Assembly: GCA_030770535.1 (NCBI GenBank)
Contig: JASVEC010000004.1
Coordinates: 1,116,001-1,180,000 of the forward strand
Length of the DNA: 64,000 nucleotides
Source: Batkoa obscura
Taxonomy: Eukaryota; Entomophthoromycota; Entomophthoromycetes; Entomophthorales; Batkoaceae
Direction of reading: 5' to 3'
The first letter of the stretch is position 1; the number at the start of each line of letters is the position of its first letter. Positions 23,508-35,527 of this stretch are shown piece by piece. A program made the position numbers and the translations under genes. The notes under the pieces are model-generated. The model saw only the letters and a list, made by a program, of their open reading frames with translations, was not told the DNA's origin and made no database searches.

Positions 23508-25912
23508 ATGGAGGCTTTTAATTTTGATAGTGATGATAGCGAGAATACCAACAATAGCATTGGATATGAACTCAACACCGAAACCAATAACAATTCAAAT
23601 ATTGAGATTGAAGAAAAATCGGATTTTGATTTTGACCAACAACAAGAAGATGAAATCATTGAAGATATCTCCCTTAACGAAGATAATATCTATTCCGATT
23701 TGGACATCCAACAAACTAACCAGGATATCAATTCCGATTTAGAACTACAAGAAAATTTTAATTATACACGTTCTATGAGTTCTCATAAAAAAATGCATCG
23801 ATTGGATACAGTTGATTTAGGCACTGAGATTGGATACAACCAAAGTATTCGTGAACCTGAAGGATATGAATCGGAATTGGAATATAGGTTCCAAAATGAG
23901 CTTTCATTTCAAGAAGTGGATGAAGAGGAACAGTTTGATGTGGAAGAGGTTAATAGAGTGAAAAGAATTATGTTTCGAATTGCTACAAAACAGTTTGGTT
24001 TAACGTTTGATATTATTACCTTTTGGTTTATTTTTAAATGGTTAAAAGTCAATAATTTTGCAGAAATTAATGGGGAAAAGGAAACAGTTAAAACAATTCA
24101 TATTATTTGTGATAAAATCAATAAACGATATCGTAAGTTATTTTTTTATTTATTTCAAAGTTGTTTTTTTAATTGGGATATTAATCATTTTTTATTTAGC
24201 TGGTATTCAACATTTAGAATATGAACATGTTAAAAAAATTATTGAAGAATTAAACACAACGTTTGAATTGAATGAATTTGGCGACCCAATTGTTCGTCCT
24301 AATATTAATTTTAATAATACACAAGAAGATAATAATAATCTTACCAATTTTGATAAAGGAAATATATTAGATATAACTAAATACTTCAATGTAGTTAATG
24401 CTTTTGATATGCCGTTATTTTATTATTCAGAAGAATACAAAACTTTTTTACAGTAAGTGAAAACTAATTGAAGTTGATTAAAAGAGGTGTTTATTGATAT
24501 ATATTTATAAATAGGAAACCTAAAGAGAATAGACTATTTTTAAATGCAAATGAAAGGGCTAAAATTTATCAAGAAAGATATCATTTATTAAAGAAAAAAA
24601 TAATGAGAAGCGGAAAATTTACTACACCATCAGCTTTTAATTCTAATAAGAATGGAATTCAAGTAAATATTACTATTACATTATATTATATTATTTAGTT
24701 ATTTATTTTATTTAGTTATTAGATATTAAATCTTTAATTGGACGATATAATCAACATTATTGCTTATTTGGTATGTTATTAAAAAGAGGAGAAAATGAAT
24801 ATTATTTAGAAGATTTAGAATCAAATGTTAAATTAGAGTTTATTAATAATTATGTAAGCTATGTTATTTATATTATTATGATTTAAAGTTTAATGAATTT
24901 AATATCTTATTATTATTATAGAAATTAAATAAAGGATTATTTACAGCTGAATGTTTTGTTTTAATCGAAGGTGAAATGGGAGAAGATGAAATTTTTAGAG
25001 TTAAAAATCTATTATTATCTCCTTATGAATCGAATGAATTTTCAAAGTAAGTTTTATTTTTTATTTTTTATTTTTTAAGTTTAATAAAAATCAATTAGAA
25101 ACTATAATGAGGTAGATTGGATTGATATTCATTCTAATAAAATACCAACGGTAAGTTTTATTATTATCATTATTTAATATTTATTTTATATGTTTATTTT
25201 GTATTTTTAGAATACATTATCATTATTAAAAGAAGAATTTGAAAATGTATCATTTATATTTTTATCAGATATTTATTTAGACCAATCAACTACATTTGAT
25301 GGATTAAATAAATTATTTATGGAATTAGAAAATACAGAAATACCCTTAGCTATTATAATGATGGGTAGTTTTAATTCAAGTAGAATTTTATATAATGATT
25401 TAGATACTGTTCAATATAAAGGTAATTTAATATACAATAATAATAATAATATAACAATAATAATAATCGTAATATAATGTACTGATTTGTTTTTTATTAT
25501 AGAAAATTTCACTAAATTAGGCAATTTAATATCCAAATTTGAAAAGATATCTCGATGGACAAAATTTGTATTTATTCCAGGACCTAATGATCCAGTTTAT
25601 TTATATACATTACCAATACCTGCTTTAGATTCATATCTTTATGATGGTTTAAAAAATAAAATTAATCAATTTCTATTTACTTCCAATCCAACTAGGTAAG
25701 TTTATTTATTATTATTATTATTTGTAATATAGTTCATAATACAATATTACTATACATAATTTTAATATTGTTTAATATTTTTTAGAATAACAATCCTTGA
25801 TAAAGAATTAATATTTATGCGACAAAATTTAATGCATAAAGTATTAAGAAATTTAGCAATTCCATTGCCTGAGAAATTTACTAATAGTCCTGAATTGATA
25901 CAAGAAATGGTA

Positions 25913-25943
<31 letters not shown>

Positions 25944-26374
25944 TATTTAATATATTTTTTAAATTTAGCTATATAAAACTATTTTAGCTAATAAACATTT
26001 AAGTCCGTTACCAATCGATATACAACCAATATTAGTTGCATTTGATTCTGCTTTAAGATTATATAATAATCCAGATTTAGTAAGAAATTCATTCATTTTA
26101 TAAATTTTTATATTAACATTAATTTTTCTATTTTATAGTTAGTAATAGCAGATGAAACTTCGTCATACAATACAATTTATAAAGATGTAATTTGTATTAA
26201 TCCAGGTTCATTTTCATCCATTTTTAACACTAATTCATTTCAATATCATTTATATAAACCAATATTGAATCTTTCAGAAACTAAGTGAGTTGTCATTTAT
26301 TTTTAAATGGAATTTATTTTAATATTAATTTTAAATTTAGAACTATAACCATAACTTCAGAAACAAAAATATAA
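23508..26374 (+). CDS. DPB2: DNA polymerase epsilon subunit B
   Basis: Twelve exons, the first two 23508-24132 and 24200-24452, the last 26341-26374. The N terminus is a long acidic Asp/Glu/Asn-rich region (residues 1-150), then a helical module (RIMFRIATKQFGLTFDII). The Dpb2 core follows: YFNVVNAFDMPLFYYSEEYK, NRLFLNANERAKIYQERYHL, SLIGRYNQHYCLFGML (OB fold), FVLIEGEMGEDEIFRV, then the phosphoesterase-like domain FIFLSDIYLDQSTTFDGLNK, IMMGSFNSS, KFVFIPGPNDP, and near the end YKDVICINPGSFSS. B subunits keep the phosphoesterase fold but lack its catalytic metal ligands. The protein scaffolds Pol epsilon at the leading strand and links it to CMG helicase. All junctions are GT-AG. It is convergent with DUS1 (about 150 bp). 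Confidence 0.92.
25915..25942. repeat. (AAT)n microsatellite in a DPB2 intron
   Basis: Nine or so uninterrupted AAT units directly after a splice donor. Confidence 0.85.
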
Positions 26375-26525
26375 GTATATAATTTAATTAAAAAAATAGT
26401 TCATTTATTATTATATTATTATTTTATACTCAATAAAAAAAATTATAATTCTAGAAAAAAAATCTATCATCTACTATTTTCTATATAAATAAACCTTTCA
26501 TCCACCTACCTCATTACCAATCAAA

Positions 26526-28605
26526 TTAAACCACTGCTTTAATTTCAGTAGTTGTATTATTATTATCACTAGTATTGTTCTTTTCTAAAGTATTATTTCT
26601 ACCTTCTTTTCTATTTTTTTTGATTCTATAATGAATATCACAAATCACTTTATCTTCATTATTATTTTCTTCTTTCCCTTCATTACTTTCTTTACATTTT
26701 AAAATGCAACACTTTTTACAAGCTTGATGAATACATTTTGAACTAGCTACATTAGGACAACTGGGGCATATTAATTTATCAGGAATTCTCTTTGTTTGAA
26801 CTAAAAAACCAAAGTTGTTAAAAGTAAGCCCATAAACACTATATAGAAAATAGATCAAAAGCCTTACTATTGTTATTATTATCATTCTCTAATTTTCTCT
26901 TTCCATCTTTTTCTTTTATTGATTTTTCTTTTTTTTCTATTTCTTTTTCTTCTTTAGTCTTCTTTTGATTATGCACATTTTCTGGTCTTATATAAGGTTG
27001 ACATATCCAATGGGGCAATTGTTTAATTCCTTTTTCATCTATTGTTACTGTATATTCGAAATTAACTTTACTGGCATCTTCCTATTAAATTATTTGAATT
27101 TGATTAAAATTGAAAGATTTGAAATTGAGTGTAACTTACCTTTAGTTTCCCATTTAATTCATTGCAAACAATTTCAAAATCTTTTAATTCACTAGCCGTG
27201 GCTAATTGATCTCTTAATTCGGTATACATGGATAAACTAAATAATTAATCGATAATTAATATCTCATCCTTCTTATATTAAATTAACTTTTTATATCTTC
27301 ACTTACCAAGATTTATAAAGTTTAAAAAGATGTGCACGAATATAAGCTGTTTTATTTAATTTTGGATGCTCTTTACATAATTTGATATATTCTTCAGCAA
27401 TTTCATAAATGGGTATTTCTTTGTTAGAAAATAAGGCTGGATTGTAAAGTAGGGCTTCTATATTGGGAAGAGAATAGAAGTTAATATATAGATTAAAATA
27501 AAATAAAATAATGGATAATAAATCAAGCAACTAACTTACCTGCTGACATGACCCCATCTACTCCAGTAGCTTTCATACATTTTTCAATATCTTCAAAATA
27601 CAATATATTCCCATTAGCAAATACGGGGATATTAACGGAATTTCTGTAAATTATTTTAATTTATTAATCTATTTTATAGTATCTATTTCCTAATATTAAT
27701 TACTTGACAATTCTAATCTGTTCCCAATCGGCTAATCCTGTATTATGGCCTTTTTGTTCACGTAATCTACCATGCACGGTCAATAACTAGATGTTAAAAA
27801 AATTAGTCCTTTATTGTTATAATTATTGAAATTAAGACTTACTTGACAGCCTGCTTTTTCTAACATCTTAGCATATCGCACTGTTTTTTCAACTTCTGGA
27901 AAAATTCGAATTTTACAAGTTACGGGAATATTTAAATTGTCATGTAAATTTTTAACTATAAAAATAAATTTAAAAATCAATATTCCAATATTCTACCATA
28001 TTATACAAAATTGTTAAATCATTTAAAAATCTATCCTACTTACCCATTTTTTCAATTAACTCCCATTCCTCCATTAAATACGAGCCATAGTGACCTCTTC
28101 TAGCAATATGTTGAGGACAGCCTAAATTGATATCAACGGCGTCACATTTATCTTCAATTAATTTAGCTGCTTTTAATAAGTGATCTGGATCATTAGCACA
28201 AAACTAAAAGCATCAAAATTTCATTAATAAAAATTCTCTAATTATATACCATTCATTATTTTTTAAATAGCTTAATTTTCTTTCTTTTTAACTTACTTGT
28301 ACCACCAATGGTCGATCTAATTGTCCTTCAATAGCATCAAACATATCTTTACGATATTTATCCGAAACTTCATCACCAAACATACGTGCATGGTACATAG
28401 GTGTATAGCATAGTTCTGCTCCATATTTTCGACATAATAATCTCCATACCAACTCACTTTGATCGACCATGGGAGCAACAATGTATTTGCTAGAATTCAA
28501 TGTTTGTTTCCAAAAATTAAAAGAAGTGAGTTTACGGGACATATCGACAGAGTGAAAGGTGGAAGTAGATACAAGTTGTTGTTCAAGTTTTTGCTCGGTT
28601 GACAT
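26526..28605 (-). CDS. DUS1: tRNA-dihydrouridine(16/17) synthase, DUS1L type
   Basis: About nine exons from ATG 28605 to the stop at 26526. The TIM-barrel core shows [20 protein letters not shown] (flavin-binding start), [48 protein letters not shown] with the active-site Cys, [30 protein letters not shown] and [16 protein letters not shown]. The enzyme reduces U16/U17 of tRNA D-loops with FMN and NAD(P)H. After the barrel and helical domain, a charged linker leads to a Cys-rich tail ([22 protein letters not shown], then CDIHYRIKK) like the C-terminal zinc-type tail of animal DUS1L, which yeast Dus1 lacks as far as I recall. The last exon joins after NDNNNN with a GT-AG intron at about 26790-26850. 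Convergent with DPB2. Confidence 0.9.
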
Positions 28606-29356
28606 TTAGTAAAAAAAATTGCCAAGAAAGTTAAAAGAAGAAGTGGAGTATTGGTTGGAATTTGGGAATTTTTTTGTGGTGCTTGTATTTGTTTTTAATT
28701 GGTAAATTTTTAAACTAAATTAAGTGAGATGCTCTTAACCCCATTAGCTAGTCATTCTTCGATTTTAGCAACTAATTATCTGAAACTTAATCCATCTCGA
28801 TTATAACAATGATAGAAATCAAGCGCAGTATTAAGCATCTTTAACATTAAGTTAATTCAAAATGGCAAAATCTTTAAGCTTGAAATTTAATTAGAATAAA
28901 ACTTGTTCTTAAAGCTTTTGCAATTCTTTTGCGACACATCTAGCTACTCATTTAAGATAGGCACTATCTTTAAAATCGTTTAGTTTTAAGCAGGGTTATT
29001 TTGAAGCAAGAAACAAAAATTAATTTTAAAAATCTTCGCTAACTAGGTCATAATAAAACTGTAACAGTTGTATTCAAAATTTGTACCAATCATAAAAAAT
29101 TCAAAATGAGCGGGGCTATTGGCGGGTTATGGTAGTTTTAAGTAACTAAATTGGAAGCATAACAGTAATAGACAGGATGATCTGATAGCATGATATTAGC
29201 TGATAACTTATCATGGAATAAATAACAAATAGAACCATTTTTGATGGGAGAGTATAAAAGTATGTATATAAGTACAAGTTAATCATACTTGTTGAACTTT
29301 GTTTTATTTAATCTATTTCAGTTTTTGCTATTTTTTGATAGTTTTCAATTTTGATA
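28606..29356. other. Divergent spacer DUS1 / GTPase
   Basis: It holds promoters for both flanking genes and a diverged copy of the second MITE-like family (28910-29072). A TATA-like TATATAAG occurs near 29265, about 90 bp upstream of the GTPase start. Confidence 0.45.
28910..29072. mobile_element. Second MITE-like family, copy 2 (about 163 bp)
   Basis: Its left end (TAAAGCTTTTGCAATTC, then CTACTCATTTAAG) aligns with the left end of the element at 9442 (TATAGCTGTCGCACCTC...CTACTTATTTAAG), and its right end GTAACAGTTGTA aligns with GCGACAGTTGTA there. It is strongly diverged, so the copy is probably old; the call depends on those end alignments. Confidence 0.4.
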
Positions 29357-30040
29357 ATGACAATGGCAACCCGAATGAATAGCAAACAAATTAATATTCT
29401 CATCCTTGGTAGTTCTAATAGTGGAAAGACAAGTTTAATTAACCAACTATTACTTGTTAAAGAGAAAAATAAAGAAGAAGTAGGATAACAATAATAAGAT
29501 TATTATATTAACATATTAATCTATCAAATAGGACATAGATATACTCTCGGAAGATAGTTTATTTAATGAAATTAAAAAAAAAGTATGCTATTTTGATCAT
29601 GAATTTGTAATGAATCTAATGGATACCAAAGGTAAGTTAATAAAGTTTTATTCTTTTATATTATATATAATAAAATAATAAATCAAAACTAGGTTAATTA
29701 ATACTTTTTCTTTTAGGTTCCGAAGAATATTATTATAATAGAAAAGATTTGTATTCTGAAGCGGATATTATAATACTCACTTTTTCTTATGATTGTTTAT
29801 CTACTTACGACGATTTATTTGATTATGTAAGTTTTATTTTAGATATTATTAGAATGTAGTTGTTATATTAATTGAGTTAATATATTAATAAGTTTTGTTA
29901 TTAGTGGACGAAAGAAATTGAAGAGAATACATTAAATTATGGTAAAAGGATACCAGTATTAATAGTTGGTACAATGAGAGATAAAAAAAAAATCAAATTT
30001 CATTATAAAGATTTATTTATTCAAAAAGTAGGTTTAATTA

Positions 30041-30088
<48 letters not shown>

Positions 30089-30379
30089 CACTTATATTAA
30101 TTCAATTTCTTATTCAATTAGCATAACTTAAAAGTCCAAAATACTGCTTATAATTGTTTTTTAGAATGTAGTCAATATCAACCCCATTCTTTTGATTTAA
30201 TATTAGAAAAAATATTAGATATTTTTATTGCTTTTTATTATTTAAAAGATAAATCTTATTTTAATAATAGTATTAATTTTATGGAAGATAATAAGAAGCA
30301 AGTGATTAATAAAGAACAACCGACAAAAGTTAAAAAGAAAAATAGTGTGACTACGTTTCTTAAAAAATTAATGAAATGA
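29357..30379 (+). CDS. Divergent Rho-like small GTPase lacking key catalytic residues
   Basis: Five exons (29357-29479, 29532-29631, 29717-29826, 29905-30027, 30122-30379) give 237 residues. The P-loop is GSSNSGKTS (near 19-27); the switch II start is DTKGSEEYYYNRKDLY; ADIIILTFSYDCLSTYDDLF and the following Trp (WTKEIEEN) resemble Rho rather than Ras or Rab; VLIVGTMRDKK is the G4 region (TxxD) and ECSQYQ the G5-like motif. Two features are unusual. The P-loop position equal to Ras Gly12 is Ser, and the Gln61 position is Ser (DTKGS), as in Rnd-type atypical Rho proteins. Both predict very slow GTP hydrolysis. There is no C-terminal CAAX box; the end is Lys-rich (KKLMK), which may favour membrane lipids. 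Switch I is not recognisable. The role is unknown. Confidence 0.75.
30040..30088. repeat. (TTA)n microsatellite in GTPase intron 4
   Basis: About sixteen uninterrupted ATT/TTA units, the longest simple repeat in the window; likely polymorphic. Confidence 0.9.
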
Positions 30380-30716
30380 AATATTTCACTTTCCACCTAA
30401 TCTAATCGAATGTGCCCTGGAAAATGAAGACAATACAAGGTGTACTTTTTCTGAGTCTCTTAAAATGTAGAAATTTACTACTTTTCCTATTTTATCTGAC
30501 TACTTATCATCGATAATATTATCTTTTAAGCATTTGATTCTATTATCATAAATAAAGTTCTCTATTATTTATATCATTCAAAATCAAGATATAAAAAAAA
30601 TCATTTTTTAATATTTCAAATTTATTCAAAAACAGTAAAAATATAAAATAAGAGATAATAATACAACTAAAACATTAGTCAAAAAAGAGAAATAAAAAAG
30701 TATTTCTAAATCAACA
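30380..30716. other. Convergent 3' spacer GTPase / F-box gene
   Basis: 337 bp between stops; AT-rich, contains AATAAA-like strings, no gene. Confidence 0.5.
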
Positions 30717-32852
30717 TTAAACTAAAAAGGTAGTATCGACATTATGAGCGAAATCCCAAATCAATAGATTTTGCTCTTGAGAGCACGAAATTAATTTAGT
30801 GTCCGAAAATTGTAATTTAAAGATTCTAGATTGATGGCCATGTTGCAAATCCAACATTAATTTCCCTGTATTAATATCCCAAACTTTAATAGTATGATCA
30901 TAACTACCAGATATTAATCGATTCCCTTGAAATTGTAAACTACGTACTAAATCATTATGACCAATTAATGTTTTGATACATTTCCCGGTTTTAATATCCC
31001 AAATTTTAATTGTTTTATCACTGGAACCGGATACAATTATATCTTCATTCATTTGTAAACAAGCAATGCCACGTAAATGACCAATAAACGCTTTAATGCA
31101 TTGGCCACTATTTAAATCCCATAATAAGATACTACGATCACCGGATGCAGATACTATTTTATCGCCATAAATATCAATGGCATTGACAGCTACTCTATGA
31201 CCATTTAAGCTACGAATTAACTTTCCAGTTTTTATATCCCAAATTTTTATAGTTCGATCTTTGCTACAAGAAACTATAACTTTCTCATTAAATTTTAAAT
31301 TTAATACAGAATCCGTATGTTCAGTTAAACGATGTAATATAGTGGCTTTATTAAGATCCCAAATAATTATTGAACCATCCGAAGAACCAGAAATTAATAT
31401 ATTATCTTTAAATTGTAAACATAATACAGAACCTGTATGGCCATAATAAATTCTCAAACATTTTCCAGTTTTTATATCCCATAATTTAATAGTATCATCT
31501 CTTGAACCCGATAAAATTTTAAAATTATCAAATTGTAAACAATAAATACCTTCTTGATGAGCTAATATATATTTTAATGTATAATTTCCAAGTTTCCAAT
31601 TATTTTCTAATAATTTTCGTTGTTGATATAAATATTTCCAATTAATTTCATATTTTTTATAACCTGTTTTTGGGTTATAATGTTTAATCTCATGTTTTTT
31701 GATATTAAATTTATAATCAAAATAATCTAAATGATTATATTCATTTAACCCTGGTATAATTGTATTGTTAATATTATTTATTATTGGACTATTCATCATT
31801 GGACTTGGGGATTCACTAAATAATCCAGGTGTATTTAACAACTCATTATTATTCATCATCAACATGTTATTATTAGTTGTTGTGTTATCATTAATATTAT
31901 TAATTGTTACAATATCAATTGCATTATTAGTATTATTAGTATTATTAGTTATTATCCTTGGACTTAATGGTAAACTAAGATTATTATTGTTTCCAATTCT
32001 TGGACTTAATGGTATATTTAAACTAGGAGATAATGGGTTCGTCTGTGGTACTACTCTTAAACCTAACATTGGGGAAGTAGAGGTATTATAAGGTAAACGA
32101 AATTGAGAAGTCATTGGTGAAGATGGGGTTGATATTGAACTAAACGGTAATAAATTACTATTATTATCGTTATTGTTACTGTTGATATCAATTTGATTAA
32201 AATTAGTAATAAATTTATTAATTTCTATATAACAAGGAATAATATTAATAAATCATAAGTATAATAATATAAAATAATTTACCCTCATCTGAAGTTTCAA
32301 TTAATTGATTATCATCATCACTTAAATTATTACCGATTTCCTTTTCTCCTTCTTTCCCATTATTTTGACTTAAAAAGTCAATATCAATTTTAGATTATAA
32401 TAATAGTTTTCTTTTTCAAACATTTTTTTCCAAATACTTTGATCTTGAATTATCTTATTCCAATGTTTACTAACTAAACTACAATTCATTAAAGTTTGAA
32501 AATCCGTATAACTTAAGATATTTGTGGCTATTTCAATTGGTAATTCGGTTAAAAAATCTTTATGTAATAATGGAGCAAGACGATTGATGACAGTGCTCAT
32601 AGTTGAAGTAGATAAACTTAAGAGAATGTTCATGGCTAACTCTAAAAAATGAAAGTAAAGGCGTTAGTAAATGTTTTGAGAGGAGGAGGATTGAATATTA
32701 CCTGCTTTTTGTTGGTCATTCCAATTATTGATAAATGAAGGTAATTCTAATTTTTTTAATTCGGAATATCCTTCATCCGTGATTTTACCATTAGAAGAAA
32801 GTATTGAAGGATCTTCTTTGAATTCATTATCATTATTATTATTGAAACCCAT
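30717..32852 (-). CDS. F-box / WD40 protein, beta-TrCP (FBXW1/11)-like SCF substrate receptor
   Basis: ATG at 32852 (MGFNNNNDNEFKEDPSILSS), exon 2 with the F-box (FLTELPIEIATNILSYTDFQ ... SKHWNKIIQDQ...WKKMF), a Ser/Asn/Pro-rich linker with repeated PLSPRI/LSPR units, and a large last exon (to 30717) with seven WD repeats. Repeat by repeat the propeller follows beta-TrCP: GHTGSVLCLQF, SCSKDRTIKIWD, GHRVAVNAIDIYGDKIVSAS, GHLRGIACLQM, and the end SRIFKLQFSDTKLISCSQ...LIWDF. The protein should bind Skp1 via the F-box and a (probably phosphorylated) degron via the propeller. The junction between the F-box exon and the linker (about 32370-32440) needs a weak GTTTGA donor to keep frame; otherwise the F-box exon runs into a stop. 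Convergent with the GTPase. Confidence 0.85.
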
Positions 32853-34687
32853 AATTGAAGTATAAAATTATTGATTTACTATTATTTCCTTAAATTCACA
32901 AATATAAAAACACAAGTTGCTAATATAAAAAAACTACAAAAAACAATATATAAGAAAAATTATAAACTTTCAAAACATGAATTTTTGGTCCATTTTATAC
33001 TCTTTTCTTTTCTCCTCCACTTTTTTAGTAAATCTTAAGCATTTTGATTTCTAACTGTTAACAAATTTTAAATTCAAACCTAAAGCTCTCTTTATTTTTA
33101 CCCAATCATTATAGCGATAAACAAATTTCTATTGGTTTAAACGAATTCACCACCCCCCCTTAAGCTTCAACTTGAAATTGAAAATAGTTGTTCTTCAAGG
33201 CTGATCATTTTAAATCTTTTTTTGTTAATTGATTGAATTTATATAAATTAAGATATTAATTTAATTTAAATAAAAAAAGGGATGAATGAAACATTATTTA
33301 TAATTATTATTTGGTTGAATATTTGAGATTTGTAAGTAGAATAGAATATGATTTTTAGGATTATTTATAGGGTTGGGAAATGAAGTGGCTTTTTTATATG
33401 TTCTAGATAGATTAATTTATTAGTTATTGCGGAGTGAGCTTATTAATTAAAAGCAGTGTGTAGTAAACCATTTATTTTATTAATATAATTTTACAAGTGA
33501 CCGACTTTTTAATTATTTCTCTCTCTCGCTTCTATTTAATCTATTTTTAATATTTTCAAACTAAACCTTGAAGTTGAAAATAAATCTACTTTCCAGATTA
33601 AGTTAACTTTGAATATTTCATTTAATTGCATTAAATATTACCAATCTATTAATGAAATTTATAACAATTTTTAATGTTTGATTTTATATAATATAAAATC
33701 AAAGTAAATAAACTTAATATTTTATTCTCTCTTGATCTATTTTAATATCATTAATTGATTTGTGAGGTCATTAAAATAAACATTAACTCATAATTTTTTA
33801 ATCCGATCTTTATGTTAATAAAATATTAATATTAAAAATTCAAGTTCGGTTAAATTGTTTGTAAATGCCAATAGATAATCTATTATTTATTTTATATAGT
33901 AATGATAAAGAAATGAAGGCGGGAATTTGGAAATTATGTCATTGTTGATTTTAGAGGATATTAATAATTGGATTTTTGATATATAGTAGTTCAATATAGA
34001 ATAATCATATATAATGAATCTATTTCAATTATAATTTACATTCTGAAAATTATTATAAAACTTCAAAATCACACTCAACGACGTCACATAAAACTATCCG
34101 TTTCATCGATTTTTTATATTATCAATATCCGTCAACCCCTATTTCAATTGAAAAATGTTTTGATAATTGTAAAATAAAAAAATACTTGTTTTTTTAATAA
34201 CGTCATTGAAAATGGAACACATGAATATAAAGAACAAATAACTTTCAAAGTACAAAAATGAAGTCATATATCGGCTAAATTCGAGTATTATAAGTGATGA
34301 TATTAACGTTAGGCTGGATTTCTAACAAGCTGAACATGGTGTATTTCAATATACATTAAACTAAAGGTAATATTAATTCCTAACAACTTGTAAGGTGCAT
34401 TTGGGCATAAATGAGATAGAGGGGGATTTAAAATAATTATCAGTGTCATAAGGCTTCGGTTTTTTGTTACTTTGTCGGATAATAACTCGGCATTTAGAAA
34501 TAAATTGATAACATAAATACCAATTGATGTTAAATCAAGTGATACTTTTTTATTAAAGATAATAATGTACACGAAGCATTTGATATTAGAAATAGTTTCA
34601 AATCAAATCTCTTACGGTTAAGTCTAAATCAAAATAACTCATTAAGTTCCCTTTATATAATTACATCATCATCTATCTCTTAACAAG
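32853..34687. other. Intergenic
   Basis: AT-rich. The minus-strand ORF 34309-34572 shows no motif and is not called. A TATA-like CTTTATATAATTAC (about 34651) precedes the CAP relic and matches the equivalent element at 4120. Confidence 0.45.
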
Positions 34688-35527
34688 ATGAAATTGTATA
34701 TTATTTGTTTTCTTATTGGTTCTATTAGCAACGCTGTAGGATGTGTTGAACAAATTAGTGAAAATGACTATGTTGAAGCTCAAGCTCCAATCAAAGAACT
34801 AAACAAAAGAGGCTATCAAGCTTCAACTAAGCCCGCAGCCGTATAATAAATGTACTCAAACTTCGAATAGTTCAAAAGCAAAACTAGGTGAGCATTATAC
34901 TCCTTCAGTTTCTATGTTATATCCTTCTTCTGCCTATACTACCTGCTTCTTCTAAACCAAGCAAGACCATTTCTGATTACAAGCCTAGAGAAACTGCTCC
35001 AAGTAACAACTTAGACTCGATGACAGAAGTATTCGAGTGTGTGCAGAGTCAATGGTTTGCGTACATAAGTAGAGAAAAAACCATATAAATTTGATTGACA
35101 ATTAGTAGAAGCAGTTCAAAAATATCTCGAAAATTAAGCAGCTCATAAGCAAATGTCCCATACAAGAACTAAAATTTCCTATTTTCTTGACTGTAAAAAG
35201 GCAGCTGGCTATTCATCTAAAGATTGATCGGAAAATGTTGCTTGGAATCAAAGAACTGTTTCCTAAGTTGTGGATTCTTGGAGGAAATCATCTAGACATT
35301 ACCGCGCTATTATTGGAGATTATCAATGTTTTGATTTAAGTAAAAAGGATTTTTATTGGACCCAAACTTTCGGTAGCAGTAATGTTTGCTCTGAGGCACT
35401 GTTCCATATTATAAAAATTATCCAACTTGGAACCCAAACGATATTTGTAATCATATTAAATAAATACATTTATCTATTTTTAATTCTGATAGTATATAGC
35501 CTTTCATTTTATTATTTATTATTTTGA
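34688..35527 (+). pseudogene. Decayed CAP-domain (SCP/PR-1-like) secreted protein, copy 2
   Basis: It begins with a clear signal peptide (MKLYIICFLIGSISNAVGC), then a Ser/Thr/Pro/Lys-rich linker (SKPSKTISDYKPRETAPSNN) and a CAP-like C-terminal half: KAAGYSSKD, SENVAWNQR, VDSWRKSSRHYRAIIGDYQC and FYWTQTFGSSNVC. This order (GENxAW, WxxSxxHYRxII, YWTQxFG) is the CAP signature. The reading frame is broken in several places, so the locus is probably a pseudogene. It is clearly related along its length to 4148-4938 but less worn. Pry-type fungal CAP proteins bind sterols and fatty acids outside the cell. A functional intact parent is probably elsewhere in the genome. Confidence 0.55.

Noticed and set aside
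31765-32091. 108-residue hydrophobic plus-strand ORF
   Set aside because: Antisense to the Asn/Pro/Ser-rich linker of the F-box/WD40 gene; low-complexity shadow.
34309-34572. 87-residue minus-strand ORF
   Set aside because: No motif, AT-like composition, and placed in the promoter of the CAP relic.
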